Shown here piece by piece: positions 8,658 to 17,590 of a stretch of DNA of 64,000 nucleotides (the stretch's first letter is position 1; each line of letters starts with the position of its first letter). The notes under the pieces are model-generated. The model had not been told where the DNA came from, ran no database searches, and saw nothing but the letters and a program-made list of their open reading frames with translations. The stretch is from contig CAVVZX010000045.1 of NCBI GenBank assembly GCA_963752855.1, positions 62,001 to 126,000 of the forward strand. Reading direction: 5' to 3'. This DNA comes from DATJPW01 sp963752855. Lineage in GTDB: Bacteria > Desulfobacterota > Desulfomonilia > Desulfomonilales > Desulfomonilaceae. The position numbers and the translations under genes are program-made.

Positions 8658-10286
8658 ATGGGTGTAGCCAAATACATAAAGAATGAAAAAGACGCGATTC
8701 TGGAGGTGATTCTCCAGTCCGGAATAAAAGTCAAACCCAATTACGATCCAACAGATCTTGAAGAAGTGGGCTTTGACTACGAAACCGACCTGGGCGAGTC
8801 GGGTAAATACCCTTTCACAAGATCAATACACGCTGAAGGATATCGTTCCAGAGAATGGACCACTCGGCAGTATTCCGGATTCGGCACGCCTCTGGAAACC
8901 AACGAGCGATTCAAGCTGCTGATCTCGCACGGACAGACCGGCCTTAATGTGGCGTTCGATCTCCCCACGCAGATGGGGTACGACTCGGACAACCCGCTGG
9001 TCGAAGGGGAGGTGGGCCGAGTCGGCATGGCGGTGGACACCCTTCGAGATTTTGAAATCGCGTTCGCAGACATCGAGCTGGACAGGATCGGTTCAGGACT
9101 CACTATCAATGCCGTAGCCTCCATTATGCTCGCCATGTACCAGGCCATGGCCGAGAAGCGCGGATTCGATATCAAGAGAATCAGCGCGACCCCGCAGAAT
9201 GACATCCTCAAGGAAATGATCGGCCGTGGCGCGTGGATTTATCCGGTCCAGGATGCGGTGCGCCTCATAGGCGACACCATTGAGTATTCCATCACGATGC
9301 TTCCTCGGTGCAATCCGGTTTCCGTCTGCGGATACCATATCCGAGAATCCGGGGCCACCCCAGCGCAGGAGATAGGTTTTGCCCTGGAGATTGCCAATAG
9401 TTACATTGACGAAGCGATTTCGCGAGGGCTTTCCGTGGACGATGTCGCGCGAGGGATCACTTTTAATTTCAACATATTCGGTAATCTCTGGGAGCAGGTG
9501 GCAAAGTTCCGAGCCGCAAGGAAGCTCTGGGCAAAGAACCTGAAAGAGAAATACGGCGCCAAGGACCCAAGAGCCATGCATCTCAGGGGCCTATTCGGGG
9601 GCGGCGGATTCGGGCTAACCAAGGCGCAGCCTGAGAACAACATCATGCGAGGGGCCTATTACGCGCTTGGCGCTGCGCTTGCGGGCGCGCAGACGACGGC
9701 GCTGTGCTCGTTCGACGAGGCGTTTACCATTCCCACGCCTCGGGCCGCTTTGCTTTCGCTCAGGACTTGCGAACTCCTCATGGATGAGATCGGCCTGCGG
9801 GACACCGTGGATCCCTTGGCAGGTTCATACTTTATTGAAACGCTCACAAAACAAATGGAAGAAAAGATTCAGGAAGAACGAGGCCAAATCCAAAAAGTAG
9901 GCGGGATGATCGAGGCCGTATCAACGGGATTTGTGCAGAAATTGGTCGCTCAACAGGCGTACGAATGGGAACGTGGGCTCAAGAAAAACGAATACATCAA
10001 GATAGGCGTGAACAAATACGTGGACGAAGAAGAACATGATGTCGAACTGCACGAATATGACCCAACCACGCAGGAGAAGCAAATCGAAAATCTGAAACAA
10101 GTCAAAGCTGAACGAAGCGACTCGGAAGTAAGCCGCACGTTAAAAGAACTCGAAACCGCGGCCCGCGCGAAGAAGAATGTCATGCCCGTGCTGGTGGATT
10201 GCTGTAAGGCATACTGCACCGTGGGCGAAATGGCGGATGTTTTCAGAGAAGCCTTCGGAGAGTTTCGCGAGCCGAACATTTTTTGA
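8658..10286 (+). CDS. Methylmalonyl-CoA mutase-type large subunit (no B12 domain)
   Basis: A TIM-barrel acyl-CoA mutase of 542 residues that matches the substrate-binding domain of B12-dependent carbon-skeleton mutases. By alignment from memory with the Propionibacterium enzyme, Y62 (Y89), R190 (R207) and H227 (H244) are conserved. R207 binds the free carboxylate, so a dicarboxylyl-CoA substrate (methylmalonyl-, ethylmalonyl- or an alkylsuccinyl-CoA) is more likely than isobutyryl-CoA, whose mutases have Gln there. The cobalamin-binding subunit and its GTPase chaperone are not in the window. Its partner context is a class III CoA-transferase upstream and a PaaK-like ligase downstream. Confidence 0.9.
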   Translation: MGVAKYIKNEKDAILEVILQSGIKVKPNYDPTDLEEVGFDYETDLGESGKYPFTRSIHAEGYRSREWTTRQYSGFGTPLETNERFKLLISHGQTGLNVAFDLPTQMGYDSDNPLVEGEVGRVGMAVDTLRDFEIAFADIELDRIGSGLTINAVASIMLAMYQAMAEKRGFDIKRISATPQNDILKEMIGRGAWIYPVQDAVRLIGDTIEYSITMLPRCNPVSVCGYHIRESGATPAQEIGFALEIANSYIDEAISRGLSVDDVARGITFNFNIFGNLWEQVAKFRAARKLWAKNLKEKYGAKDPRAMHLRGLFGGGGFGLTKAQPENNIMRGAYYALGAALAGAQTTALCSFDEAFTIPTPRAALLSLRTCELLMDEIGLRDTVDPLAGSYFIETLTKQMEEKIQEERGQIQKVGGMIEAVSTGFVQKLVAQQAYEWERGLKKNEYIKIGVNKYVDEEEHDVELHEYDPTTQEKQIENLKQVKAERSDSEVSRTLKELETAARAKKNVMPVLVDCCKAYCTVGEMADVFREAFGEFREPNIF

Positions 10287-10321
10287 ACAATGGATTATTG
10301 CATTTTTCAGAAAGCGGATAT

Positions 10322-10361
10322 CCAGGGGGAAAACCCTTTTGCAAAAGGGTTTTCCCCCTGG
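10322..10361. repeat. Perfect 40-nt palindrome, family A
   Basis: CCAGGGGGAAAACCCTTTT-GC-AAAAGGGTTTTCCCCCTGG is fully self-complementary. It begins 35 nt after the mutase stop and is followed by GACCC...AACTCCTAAA, as in the copy at 2688. Confidence 0.8.
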
Positions 10362-10535
10362 ACCCGCTATTCCGAAAACTCCTAAATGGTTGCGACGTAA
10401 GGGGAAGAAATGACTGATTTGGGCGCCTGCACACGACAAACCGACACTTTCCCGTTAACCGTAAAAATATTAGAGTTTTTGCCGGAGGAGTTCGGGACCA
10501 CTGGGCGGTGTACCAAGGCATCGCTTACCCGCTCA

Positions 10536-10645
10536 CGAGCTAAGAAGCATATTTAGGAGTTCTTTGCGGGGGGACCGGAGGAAGCGGGTTCCCGTACTTT
10601 CAAGCAAAGAGTCCAGCCCCGGACTCCCTGCGGAGCAAAAGAAAG
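10536..10645. repeat. Long dispersed repeat (AGCATATTTAGGAGTTCTTTG type), copy 1
   Basis: Shares AGAAGCATATTTAGGAGTTC and TTTGCGGGG at the left, and CCCGGACTCC..TGC.GAGCA.AAGAA at the right, with 18674-18775. The right end directly abuts the ribosome-binding site of the following PaaK-like gene. The preceding segment 10470-10500 (GAGTTTTTGCCGGAGG) recurs near 31942. Confidence 0.65.
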
Positions 10646-10654
10646 GAGAAGCAC

Positions 10655-11930
10655 ATGCATCACGTCGATCGTAACTCCGGAATTTTGAATGAGGAGGAGA
10701 AGTTTTCCCTCGACGAGCGGCAAAATTATCAGGAGAAGTTTCTTCGCGAAATTGTTGGAGTCGCTTACGCCGCCGGGACCCCTCTTAAGGCTGCGCTTGA
10801 TAAGGCCGGGGCCAAGCCTGATGACATCCGTACTGTCGCTGATCTCGCCAAACTCCCTATTACCAAGAAGAAGGACTTGTCTGAAGCGCAAGCAGCGAAT
10901 CCGCCGTTCGGGGGGTTCTTGACTGTTCCCATGAGCGATCTGCTGCGTGTCCACATATCTCCCGGTCCGATTTACGATCCCGTGGGAAAGGTGCGCGATT
11001 ACTGGCGGTGGAAAACCGCTCTGCATGCGGTCGGCTTCCGGCCGGGTGACCTTGTTGTTAACACCTTTGCCTATCATATGACTCCGGCCGGCCATATGTT
11101 CGAGGAAGGCGCGGCCGAGCTTGGCGCGACTATTATTCCTACCGGCGTGGGCAATACGGAATCCCAGGTGGAAATAATGCGAAGCTTGCCCGTGACCGGT
11201 TTTATCGGCACTCCGAGCTATCTCATGGCCATTTTCAAGAAGGCCGAAGACATGGGGCTTCAGCCTGCAAAGGATTTCAAGCTGGAAATAGGCTTGATTT
11301 TGGCCGAAATGGTGCCCGAATCGCATGCGAAAGAGATTCAAGGATGAATACGGCGTCATCGGCAGACAGGCTTACGGGACCGCGGATATAGGATGCGCAT
11401 CGTACGAGTGCCCGGCTGTCAATGGGATGCACGTGCATTATGATGTGATCGTGGAAATAGTGGACCCTCAGACCGGCGAGGTCCTGCCCGAGGACTCTCC
11501 GGGCGAGGTGGTGATTACGTGTAACAATAAGATCTATCCGCTGATCAGATTCGGCACAGGCGACATTTCCAGCATAGTAAGCGATACATGTTCATGCGGA
11601 CGCACCGGGCCTCGCCTGACCCGCATAATGGGTCGAGCGGACCAGGTGACCAAGGTCAAAGGCATGTTCGTGCATCCTTCCCAGGTGCAGAAGGTCATGG
11701 AGATCCACCCTGAAATCGCCAAGGCCCGCCTCCTCGTGGAGCGACCTCAGGACCGGGATGTAATGACCCTCGAAGTGGAACTCAAGGGATCAGCCGCGGA
11801 AGGATTCATTCCCGCTGTCGAGCAGACCGTCAAAGAAGTGATGAAGCTGCGAGGCTCCGTAAGAATTCTGGATCCTGGGACCTTGCCGCCGGATCATAAG
11901 ACTATAGAAGATGTAAGGAAGTGGGATTAG
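10655..11930 (+). CDS. Phenylacetate-CoA ligase-like enzyme (PaaK family), frameshifted
   Basis: About 425 residues of an ANL-superfamily acyl-CoA ligase. The N-terminal frame runs to 11347 and the C-terminal frame from about 11325 to 11930 (FKDEYGVIGRQAYGTADIGCASYECP, then FGTGDISSIVSDTCSCGRTGPRLTRIMGRADQ). The latter has the PaaK-type TGDI hinge and the zinc-like CSCGRT segment. One indel near 11322-11340 joins them. AAGGAGAAGCAC precedes ATG 10655. The substrate is likely an aryl acid, but PaaK-like ligases also serve other acids. It is cotranscribable with the mutase gene. Confidence 0.8.
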
Positions 11931-12047
11931 GAGGGGACTAATACAAGGGAAACTAGAAGACCAGTTTGTCTGGAAAATAGTCTATAATGGAGTTTCTCGC
12001 GGGGGTCAATCCATGACGTCTGATTCTCCGAGCGAAGGGCTGCTTGC

Positions 12048-12956
12048 ATGAAATATGCATATCATGATCTAAGTCCCGAGCAATTTGAGGGCTTGATAAT
12101 CGCTATTTGCCAGTTCCTGCTCGGTGCAGCGGTACAGGGGTTTGCGGTCGGACCGGATGGAGGTCGGGATGCAAAATTCCTTGGGACGGCAGAATTGCAC
12201 CCTAGCAGGGCTGAGCCCTGGAAGGGCACCATTATAGTGCAGGCTAAGCATACAAACGGGCTTAATAAGAGGTTTTCGGACTCGGACTTTTTCAGCGCGA
12301 AAGGTGTCAACACTGTCATAGCGGAGGAATTGCCGCGCATCAAGAAACTGCAAAATGCCAAGAAACTTGATCATTACATGCTTTTCTCCAACCGCAGACT
12401 CACCGGCGAGAGCGAATCGACGATCCGGGCATACATATCGGAAGAGTGCGGCCTGCCTGAGCAATCCATCTACCTCTGTGGAGTTGAACAGCTTGAGGTA
12501 TGGCTAAAACGTTTCCCGCAGGTTGCCCAGATAGCGGACATTGACCCGATCGATTCGCCGTTGATTGTGAGTCCGGACGAGTTAGCCGATCTGGTTGAGG
12601 TTTCTGTCGAAGCACTTGTCTGCTGTCAGTGCCAAACTCTGACGACGTGCCACAGGACCGTGTCTTACAAACAGAAGAATCAAATCAACAACATGAGCGA
12701 AGAATATGCGCTGTTGCTGCGGCGACTCTATCTGAAGGAAACACAACAGATTCGCGAATTCTTGGCGGATCCTCAGAACGATGAAATTTTGACGTGTTAT
12801 TCGTCGATTGTTGAAGAGTTCCAGCTCGAAGTGGTCGCCAAACTAAAGGACCATCAAACCTTCGACAACGTGCTGGAATATTTGTTTAAGCTTCTTTTTG
12901 AACGTGATGTCTTCCTGCGAGCGCACAAGAGATTGACCAGAGCGGTGGTCTTCTAA
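12048..12956 (+). CDS. ABC-3C system effector with N-terminal restriction-endonuclease-like domain
   Basis: 302 residues to the first stop. The N-terminal third has a PD-(D/E)xK-like pattern: E14, then GPDGGRD with D41, then IIVQAKH with Q65 and K67. This resembles Mrr-type nucleases. The C-terminal half resembles the ABC-3C C-terminal domain that links an effector to its partner ATPase. In the same frame after TAA 12954-12956 the sequence continues VYWNCDLGEDSDAQTQQTLTP to TGA at 13022. ABC-3C effectors typically end in a YWNCD-like stretch, so the TAA may be a nonsense mutation. The middle component and ATPase genes follow directly. The proposed role is anti-phage or anti-plasmid defence. 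Confidence 0.65.
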   Translation: MKYAYHDLSPEQFEGLIIAICQFLLGAAVQGFAVGPDGGRDAKFLGTAELHPSRAEPWKGTIIVQAKHTNGLNKRFSDSDFFSAKGVNTVIAEELPRIKKLQNAKKLDHYMLFSNRRLTGESESTIRAYISEECGLPEQSIYLCGVEQLEVWLKRFPQVAQIADIDPIDSPLIVSPDELADLVEVSVEALVCCQCQTLTTCHRTVSYKQKNQINNMSEEYALLLRRLYLKETQQIREFLADPQNDEILTCYSSIVEEFQLEVVAKLKDHQTFDNVLEYLFKLLFERDVFLRAHKRLTRAVVF

Positions 12957-13028
12957 GTGTACTGGAACTGCGACCTCGGCGAGGATTCAGATGCTCAGAC
13001 CCAGCAAACACTCACACCCTGATCGTAG

Positions 13029-13237
13029 GTGATTCATGCCGCAATGCTCGTGCTAGCCCGATTGAGGGGGCGGAGAGTGGAAGAATATGGTCTACTAAAG
13101 GAATTCGTGAAAAAGCATGTGAAGGGCGGCGAAGTTCTTTTTTGCCGGCCCTGAACGTCCTATATTTGCTCGGCCTGATCGAATATCGTCCAAAGACCGA
13201 TGCTCTGGAATATGTGGGCTCCAATGAAGCTTTCTAA
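13029..13237 (+). pseudogene. ABC-3C middle component, frameshifted
   Basis: The first frame (GTG 13029) gives VIHAAMLVLARLRGRRVEEYGLLKEFVKKHVKGGEVLF and then fails. The next frame supplies PALNVLYLLGLIEYRPKTDALEYVGSNEAF to TAA 13237. Adding one T to the run at about 13137-13142 restores a continuous reading. The helix-turn-helix-like N-terminal part plus the LNVLYLLGLIEY ending is typical of the small middle components encoded between ABC-3C effector and ATPase. It overlaps the ATPase start by 13 nt, indicating tight translational coupling. Confidence 0.6.
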
Positions 13238-15011
13238 GCTGTACTCTCAACATGCCGGATCTTTTCACGCCGATCCAGTTCTTGCCGGGCATGAATGTGG
13301 TGTTGGCCGAGATCAGATTGCCCGAGAACGTTGAAGGACACCCACAACCTGGGAAAAACGACCCTTGGCAGACTAATAGACTTCTGTTTGCTCTCGAAAC
13401 GAGACAAGGGCTTTTTTCTTTTCAAACATCTTGACCTATTCAAGGACTTCGTCTTTTTTCTCGAAGTAGAGCTTCTGGATGGCTCATTTGTCACCATTCG
13501 GCGAGGCGTCGAAGAAACCACTAAGATTAGCCTTAAGCGGCACGACCGGCCCGGCCGAGACTTCAGTGATCTTCCTGACGTGTCGTGGATTTTGCGGTAC
13601 TTTCGACAACGCGAAGAAATTGTTGGACGGAATTCTTGATTTGGGTGACCTGAAACCTTGGCCTATCCGCAAGATCATAGGTTATCTCCTACGGGCTCAG
13701 GAAGACTTTCGCGACGTGTTCCATCTGAGGAAATTTGCCGCCAGACATGCCGACTGGAAACCCTTTCTTGCTCATTTGCTGGGATTTGAAGCCGAAAACA
13801 TAATTAAACATTATGAGAAGGAGAGAAACTGGCCCAAAAAGAGTCGGAAGAAGCTATCATAAAGAAGGAACTGGGCGGATCGTCGAGGATATTAGCCGGA
13901 TAGAGGGAATGCTGCTACTGAAGCAGAATGAGGCTGATAAGAAGCAACGTCTACTGGATGCCTTTGACTTCCGGCAGATTGACAAGGACAAAACAAAAAT
14001 GATCGTGGATGAGATGGATGCCGCTATTGCTCGACTCAATGCAGAACGATATTCACTGTCGGTGAATAAAAAGAAGATCATGGCCTCCATGGCCGACGAT
14101 GAGATGCTGTTTGACCCCGAAAAGGCCGGCGAACTGTTCAAGGAGGCCGGGATCCTTTTCGCGGGGCAGATAAGAAAGGACTTTGAGCAATTACTGGCCT
14201 TCAATCGTGCGATAACTGAGGAGCGGCGTGGCTATCTCAGGGAAGAAATGGATGAGATTGAGGCTGATCTCAAGCGCGTTAACACGGAACTGAACAAAAT
14301 GAGCAAGCGACGGTCAGAGGCCCTTTCGTTTCTAAGCGGGAGTGATGCATTCATCAAATACAAGCGAGTAACAGATGATCTGTCACGTTAAGGTCTGAGA
14401 TAGCTACCCTGGATCGGCGACGGGGATACTTGCATAGACTGCGAGAACTTCGCGCCAAGATTCGATCTCTGAAAGAAGAAAAGGGTCAACTTCAAAACGA
14501 AATCGAGTCTAACGTTGAGAAGCAGAACACCGACAGAGATAGCCAGTTCTCGGTGATCCGCGTGCTGTTCAACGAAATAGTGGAAGAGGTCATCGACCGA
14601 AAGGCACTACTCAGCGTCTCAACGAACCAGCAAGGTCATTTGGAGTTCAAAGCTGAGATTCTGGACGACTCAGGCAATGCTACAAGCGCGGACCTCGGTC
14701 ATACGTATCGAAAGCTATTGTGTATCGCTTTGGATACAGCCCTTTTGCAGGCACACAGAGATGGGCACTTCCCTCGTTTCGTTTTCCATGATGGTGTGTT
14801 CGAATGATTGGATGATCGTAAGAAGGAAAACTTGTTGGGTGTAATTCGATCGAGTGCGAATTTAGGCATCCAGCACATTATAACGCTTATAGATTCCGAT
14901 CTACCGGGCCGACCAAGTGACGCGGAACCAGTATTCGATGAGTCGGAAATCGTCCTGCGACTTCATGATGAAGATGACAGCGGACGTCTGTTCAAGATGA
15001 AGGCGTGGTAA
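13225..15011 (+). pseudogene. ABC-3C (DUF2326-type) SMC-like ATPase, multiply disrupted
   Basis: Joined across frames the protein begins MKLSKLYS, then PDLFTPIQFLPGMNVVLAEI, a Walker A-type KDTHNLGKTTL, and IDFCLLSKRDKGFFLFKHLD. Long coiled-coil segments follow (about 13860-14550). The end is a RVLFNEIVEEVI...HTYRKLLCIALD segment and the ATPase tail FVFHDGVFE/LDDRKKENLLGVI. At least four frameshifts are needed (near 13245, 13333, 13560-13600, 13820 and 14380 are the visible frame changes). TGA 14805-14807 interrupts the D-loop-like region in frame. Several indels fit homopolymer contraction, but the TGA is a substitution. Either the system is decaying or the sequence is poor here. Confidence 0.65.
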
Positions 15012-15400
15012 CACGCGTGAGACAAGGTTTACGCGCCACTTGACTCAGCTAGTGTAGTGTTTCCGTAATGGCTTTACAGAATGTGACGGCGACGATTCCA
15101 CAGTAGCCGCCGGTCATGACATGTTTTGCTGTAAAGGAAATGCTGAACACCTCGATGATGTAATACGAACCCCTTCGGCAAGTTCCCGGGCCACCATACC
15201 TAATTCTTGACGCGGGAGACAGCCACGAGTCCAGTGCAGCGAAGGGCACAACTTTCTGTGGTTGCCTCGGGTTTCCCACATCACACATCACTCAGTGAGG
15301 CCAAACGGCGGCAGCAGACCTTGTTTGCTTGACACAGAAGCCTTCATCCGCCACTCTGAAGGCGAGTCGGTGATGCCGATGGATCAAGAAAGGAGATGCG
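15012..15400. other. 389-bp stretch without a recognisable gene
   Basis: A minus-strand frame of 80 codons (15049-15291) is present, but I recognise no family and see no convincing start context. The region separates the ABC-3C genes from the toxin-antitoxin cluster. Confidence 0.3.
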
Positions 15401-15629
15401 ATGGAAAGAGTTGATCTAGCCCCTATCGGAACTTACGCTTGCACAAAAACTTGAGCTTATGGAAGCTATTTGGAACGACTTGGCCAAGCATGAAGAGACT
15501 CTCGAATCACCGGATTGGCATGAAGAAGTCCTTAAAGATCGAGAGGAAGCCTTAGCGTCCGGAGAGGCAACTGTTTCCGATTGGAAGGAAGCTAAACGCA
15601 GAATAAGTGAGAACGCGTCGTGCGAGTAA
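15401..15629 (+). CDS. Antitoxin of the addiction-module (PF09720-like) type, frameshifted
   Basis: AGGAGATGCG precedes ATG 15401 (MERVDL), but the conserved part LSELTLAQKLELMEAIWNDLAKHEETLESPDWHEEVLKDREEALASGEATVSDWKEAKRRI lies in another frame ending at TAA 15627-15629. Inserting one A in CTAGCCCC (to CTAAGCCCC) restores MERVDLSPLSELTLAQ. The EAIWNDL and SPDWHEEVLKDRE motifs are those of short antitoxins paired with ParE/RelE toxins. No toxin frame was found immediately downstream, so this is either an orphan or its toxin has been lost. Confidence 0.65.
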
Positions 15630-15761
15630 CGCCCTGGCATATCTGCTATTTCTTTGCTCAGCGATCTCATCAAAGTTGCCACAACACCCCCGTAATGCTA
15701 GACTTCTCCCAACTGTGACTCGCAGTTATTACTGGCTTTTGTTCGCTTGAAGGAGTCCATC

Positions 15762-15991
15762 ATGTCATCAAAAGCGATTGCGACTGTGGTCAGGATGATG
15801 GAAAGCGTTCCTGAGGACACCCAACAGCAGATTGTTGACCATCTGCGTGAATACATTGAGGACCTCCGAGATGAGATTCGTTGGGATGAAGCATTCGAGA
15901 AGACTCAGGCGCAACTGGCGCCGCGGCCCGCCGCGCGAAGGAAGAAATCGCAGCAGGGAAAGCCACACCGTTGGATCTGGACCAGCTATGA
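15762..15991 (+). CDS. Antitoxin of a type II module, frameshifted
   Basis: Starts MSSKAIATVVRMMESVPEDT after AAGGAG, then IVDHLREYIEDLRDEIRWDEAFEKTQAQL. One frame later it continues AAARRAKEEIAAGKATPLDLDQL to TGA 15989-15991. Adding one C at about 15920 (GGCGCC to GGCCGCC) rejoins the frames. It overlaps the toxin gene by ATGA, the classic coupling of two-gene toxin-antitoxin operons. The helical, charged, roughly 76-residue product with DEIRWDEAF is typical of small antitoxins. Confidence 0.7.
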
Positions 15992-16256
15992 AGTCCAGCA
16001 CCTTGCCCTCCTTCTGGGCCTGCTATCGGGAATTGGACAAAACTGTGCGGGGCCGCATCAAAAAAGCCTATCAACTCTGGGTGGACAACCCCTACCATCC
16101 ATCTTTACGCTTCAAATGCATCAATGACGGAGAAAATATCTGGTCGGTTCGGGTTACACGTGACACTATTGCGCTCTGGCCGTGTGGGAGGGTGATACGG
16201 TTACATGGTTCTGGATAGGCAGCCATAAAGAGTATGAGCGATTCTTCTCATCTTGA
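15988..16256 (+). CDS. RelE/ParE-type toxin, frameshifted
   Basis: Begins MKSSTLPSFWACYRELDKTV, then IKKAYQLWVDNPYHPSLRFKCI and WSVRVTRD. After a frame change near 16162-16168 it ends YCALAVWEGDTVTWFWIGSHKEYERFFSS at TGA 16254-16256. Restoring an A (GACAAC) gives the familiar VTRDNY. NPYHPSLRFK and WFWIGSHKEY are hallmark segments of the RelE-like fold (mRNA interferase or gyrase poison). It is translationally coupled to the upstream antitoxin. Confidence 0.75.
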
Positions 16257-16331
16257 CCTTTGGATCTGAATTACCTTAGAGCTGGACTGCCCGGGAAATC
16301 AAGGATGGATTGGTGATAGAGGTAGGCAAAC

Positions 16332-16532
16332 ATGACAAGAGTTCAAATGCTGGAACAGGAAGTCAAGCAACTCACTAGCGATGAGCTTGCAGCCTTTCGG
16401 GAATGGTTCCAGGAGTACGATGCGGCCGAGTGGGACAGGCAGATCGAAGAGGATGCTCTTGCGGGCAAATTCGATAAACTGGCAGAAAAGGCGCTCGCAG
16501 ATCACAAAGCAGGAAGAACCACTGAGATTTGA
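16332..16532 (+). CDS. Antitoxin of a second RelE/ParE-type module
   Basis: An intact 66-residue protein, MTRVQMLEQEVKQLTSDELAAFREWFQEYDAAEWDRQIEEDALAGKFDKLAEKALADHKAGRTTEI by reading positions 16332-16529. Helical, acidic proteins with LxxFRxWFxEyDaxxWDxQIexD and a C-terminal LAexALxxxxxG are common partners of RelE-like toxins. The stop TGA (16530-16532) overlaps the TTG start of the next frame, indicating translational coupling. Confidence 0.75.
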   Translation: MTRVQMLEQEVKQLTSDELAAFREWFQEYDAAEWDRQIEEDALAGKFDKLAEKALADHKAGRTTEI

Positions 16533-16779
16533 ATCACTTGGCGTCACCCGACTTCTGGTCCCATTATCACCGACTCCCTAAGAAGGTTCAGCGGATTGCG
16601 GACGCAAGCTTTGAAATGCTCGACATTATGCTTCTCATCCCTCGCTCCACTTCAAGAAGATCGGCAAATACAGGGCGGTCCGAGTAGGAGTTCATTACCG
16701 CTCTCTTGCGGTTGAAGTAGAACAAGGACTGCTTTGGTTCTGGATTGGCAGCCATGCCGAATACGACAAGCTTCTATAA
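16529..16779 (+). CDS. RelE/ParE-type toxin, frameshifted
   Basis: From TTG 16529 the frame reads LNHLASPDFWSHYHRLPKKVQRIADASFEML. After one frame change near 16622 it continues YASHPSLHFKKIGKYRAVRVGVHYRSLAV and WFWIGSHAEYDKLL to TAA 16777-16779. Restoring a C (CTCCGACAT) gives a continuous protein of about 83 residues. FWSHYHRLPKKVQ, HPSLHFKKI and WFWIGSHAEY are characteristic of RelE/HigB-like toxins. It is paralogous to the toxin at 15988. Confidence 0.7.
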
Positions 16780-16892
16780 CCATTTAGGAGTCTCCAGCCT
16801 GAAAAGATCGCCGCATGTTGCCGATTGGTTGACCGCTAGCCGCTTTTCATGCTAATTATCAACAATTCCTGGCAAAAATGAAGAAGGCGAGC

Positions 16893-17345
16893 ATGAAAAT
16901 GTCCCTTGGGCGCACCTTATCCGTCTGCTTTGTTTCCCTGCTCATCCCTTTAGCCACATCTTTTGAAATAGCTTGGGGAGAGACCGTGACCGGCGTTGTT
17001 AAGTCGGCTGAAGCATTAGATCATACTATCCGCAAATGGAAGTCTCACATAGCAAATACAGCCAACAAGCAGGAAAGGGATGACCGACAGGCGGTACAAA
17101 CAAAGGGATCCGAGCTCTCCGAGGCGCTTAACAAGAAAGATAGTAGAAAAGACATAAGTCACGGGGCTTTTTGTTGGTGCATCACAGCGGAAAAAAAGAG
17201 CCCAATCAGGTATGCGTACACATACGGCGAAGCTGATTCCGAAATTGCCAGAAAGAAAGCAGTGAACGCTTTTGATGCCGAGGGAGCAAGCGGAAGCTGT
17301 TTAAAAGCTCCACGTCTATTAACAATCACAAGCGATAATCTCTGA
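16893..17345 (+). CDS. Exported hypothetical protein, tandem paralogue 1
   Basis: A signal peptide (MKMSLGRTLSVCFVSLLIPLATS..) leads to ETVTGVVKSAEALDHTIRKWKSHIANTANKQE, then a Lys-rich linker. The C-terminal part is SHGAFCWCITAEKKSPIRYAYTYGEADSEIARKKAVNAFDAEG. It is paralogous over its whole length to 17744-18193, including the region upstream of the start. ATG 16893 is preferred to 16878 because AAGAAGGCGAGC precedes it at ribosome-site spacing. Cys residues around CWC and SGSC could form disulfides. Function unknown; the repeated shared core RYAYxYGEADxE is the best search target. Confidence 0.6.
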   Translation: MKMSLGRTLSVCFVSLLIPLATSFEIAWGETVTGVVKSAEALDHTIRKWKSHIANTANKQERDDRQAVQTKGSELSEALNKKDSRKDISHGAFCWCITAEKKSPIRYAYTYGEADSEIARKKAVNAFDAEGASGSCLKAPRLLTITSDNL

Positions 17346-17387
17346 GGCAAATGCTATCTAAAGCGCAGATCTTGTGACTTGGGGGGG

Positions 17388-17557
17388 GGCATATGCGCTA
17401 ACTTTAGATTCTGAATCTTGATTTTCGATTCCCCCTCTCCCGCGAGGGGAGAGGGATTTGGAATCCCCCTCCCTTGACGGGAGGGGGCAGGGGGAGGGTG
17501 GTAAGAGACTGAAATCACTGGCGCACGTCTAATAAGTTAGCGCCTATGGGGGGGGGG
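17388..17557. mobile_element. Short inverted-repeat element (MITE-like) between G-runs
   Basis: Terminal inverted repeats GCGCTAACTT (17395-17404) and AAGTTAGCGC (17534-17543) extend outward as CATA[T/G]. They enclose about 130 bp with internal palindromes (CCCTCTCCCGCGAGGGGAGAGGG). A run of nine or ten Gs flanks each side (17381-17389 and 17548-17557), which could be a duplicated target. There is no coding capacity. Confidence 0.45.
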
Positions 17558-17590
17558 ATTCTCCTCCACGTTATCAAAACAGGTCGGGCC

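Noticed and set aside
14805..14807. TGA in the ABC-3C ATPase read as selenocysteine
   Set aside because: The family has Gly or Ser, not Cys, at this site, and no hairpin of the UGGAU type follows.
15049..15291. Minus-strand 80-codon frame
   Set aside because: No recognised family, no ribosome site, and it lies between damaged genes; not supported as a gene.
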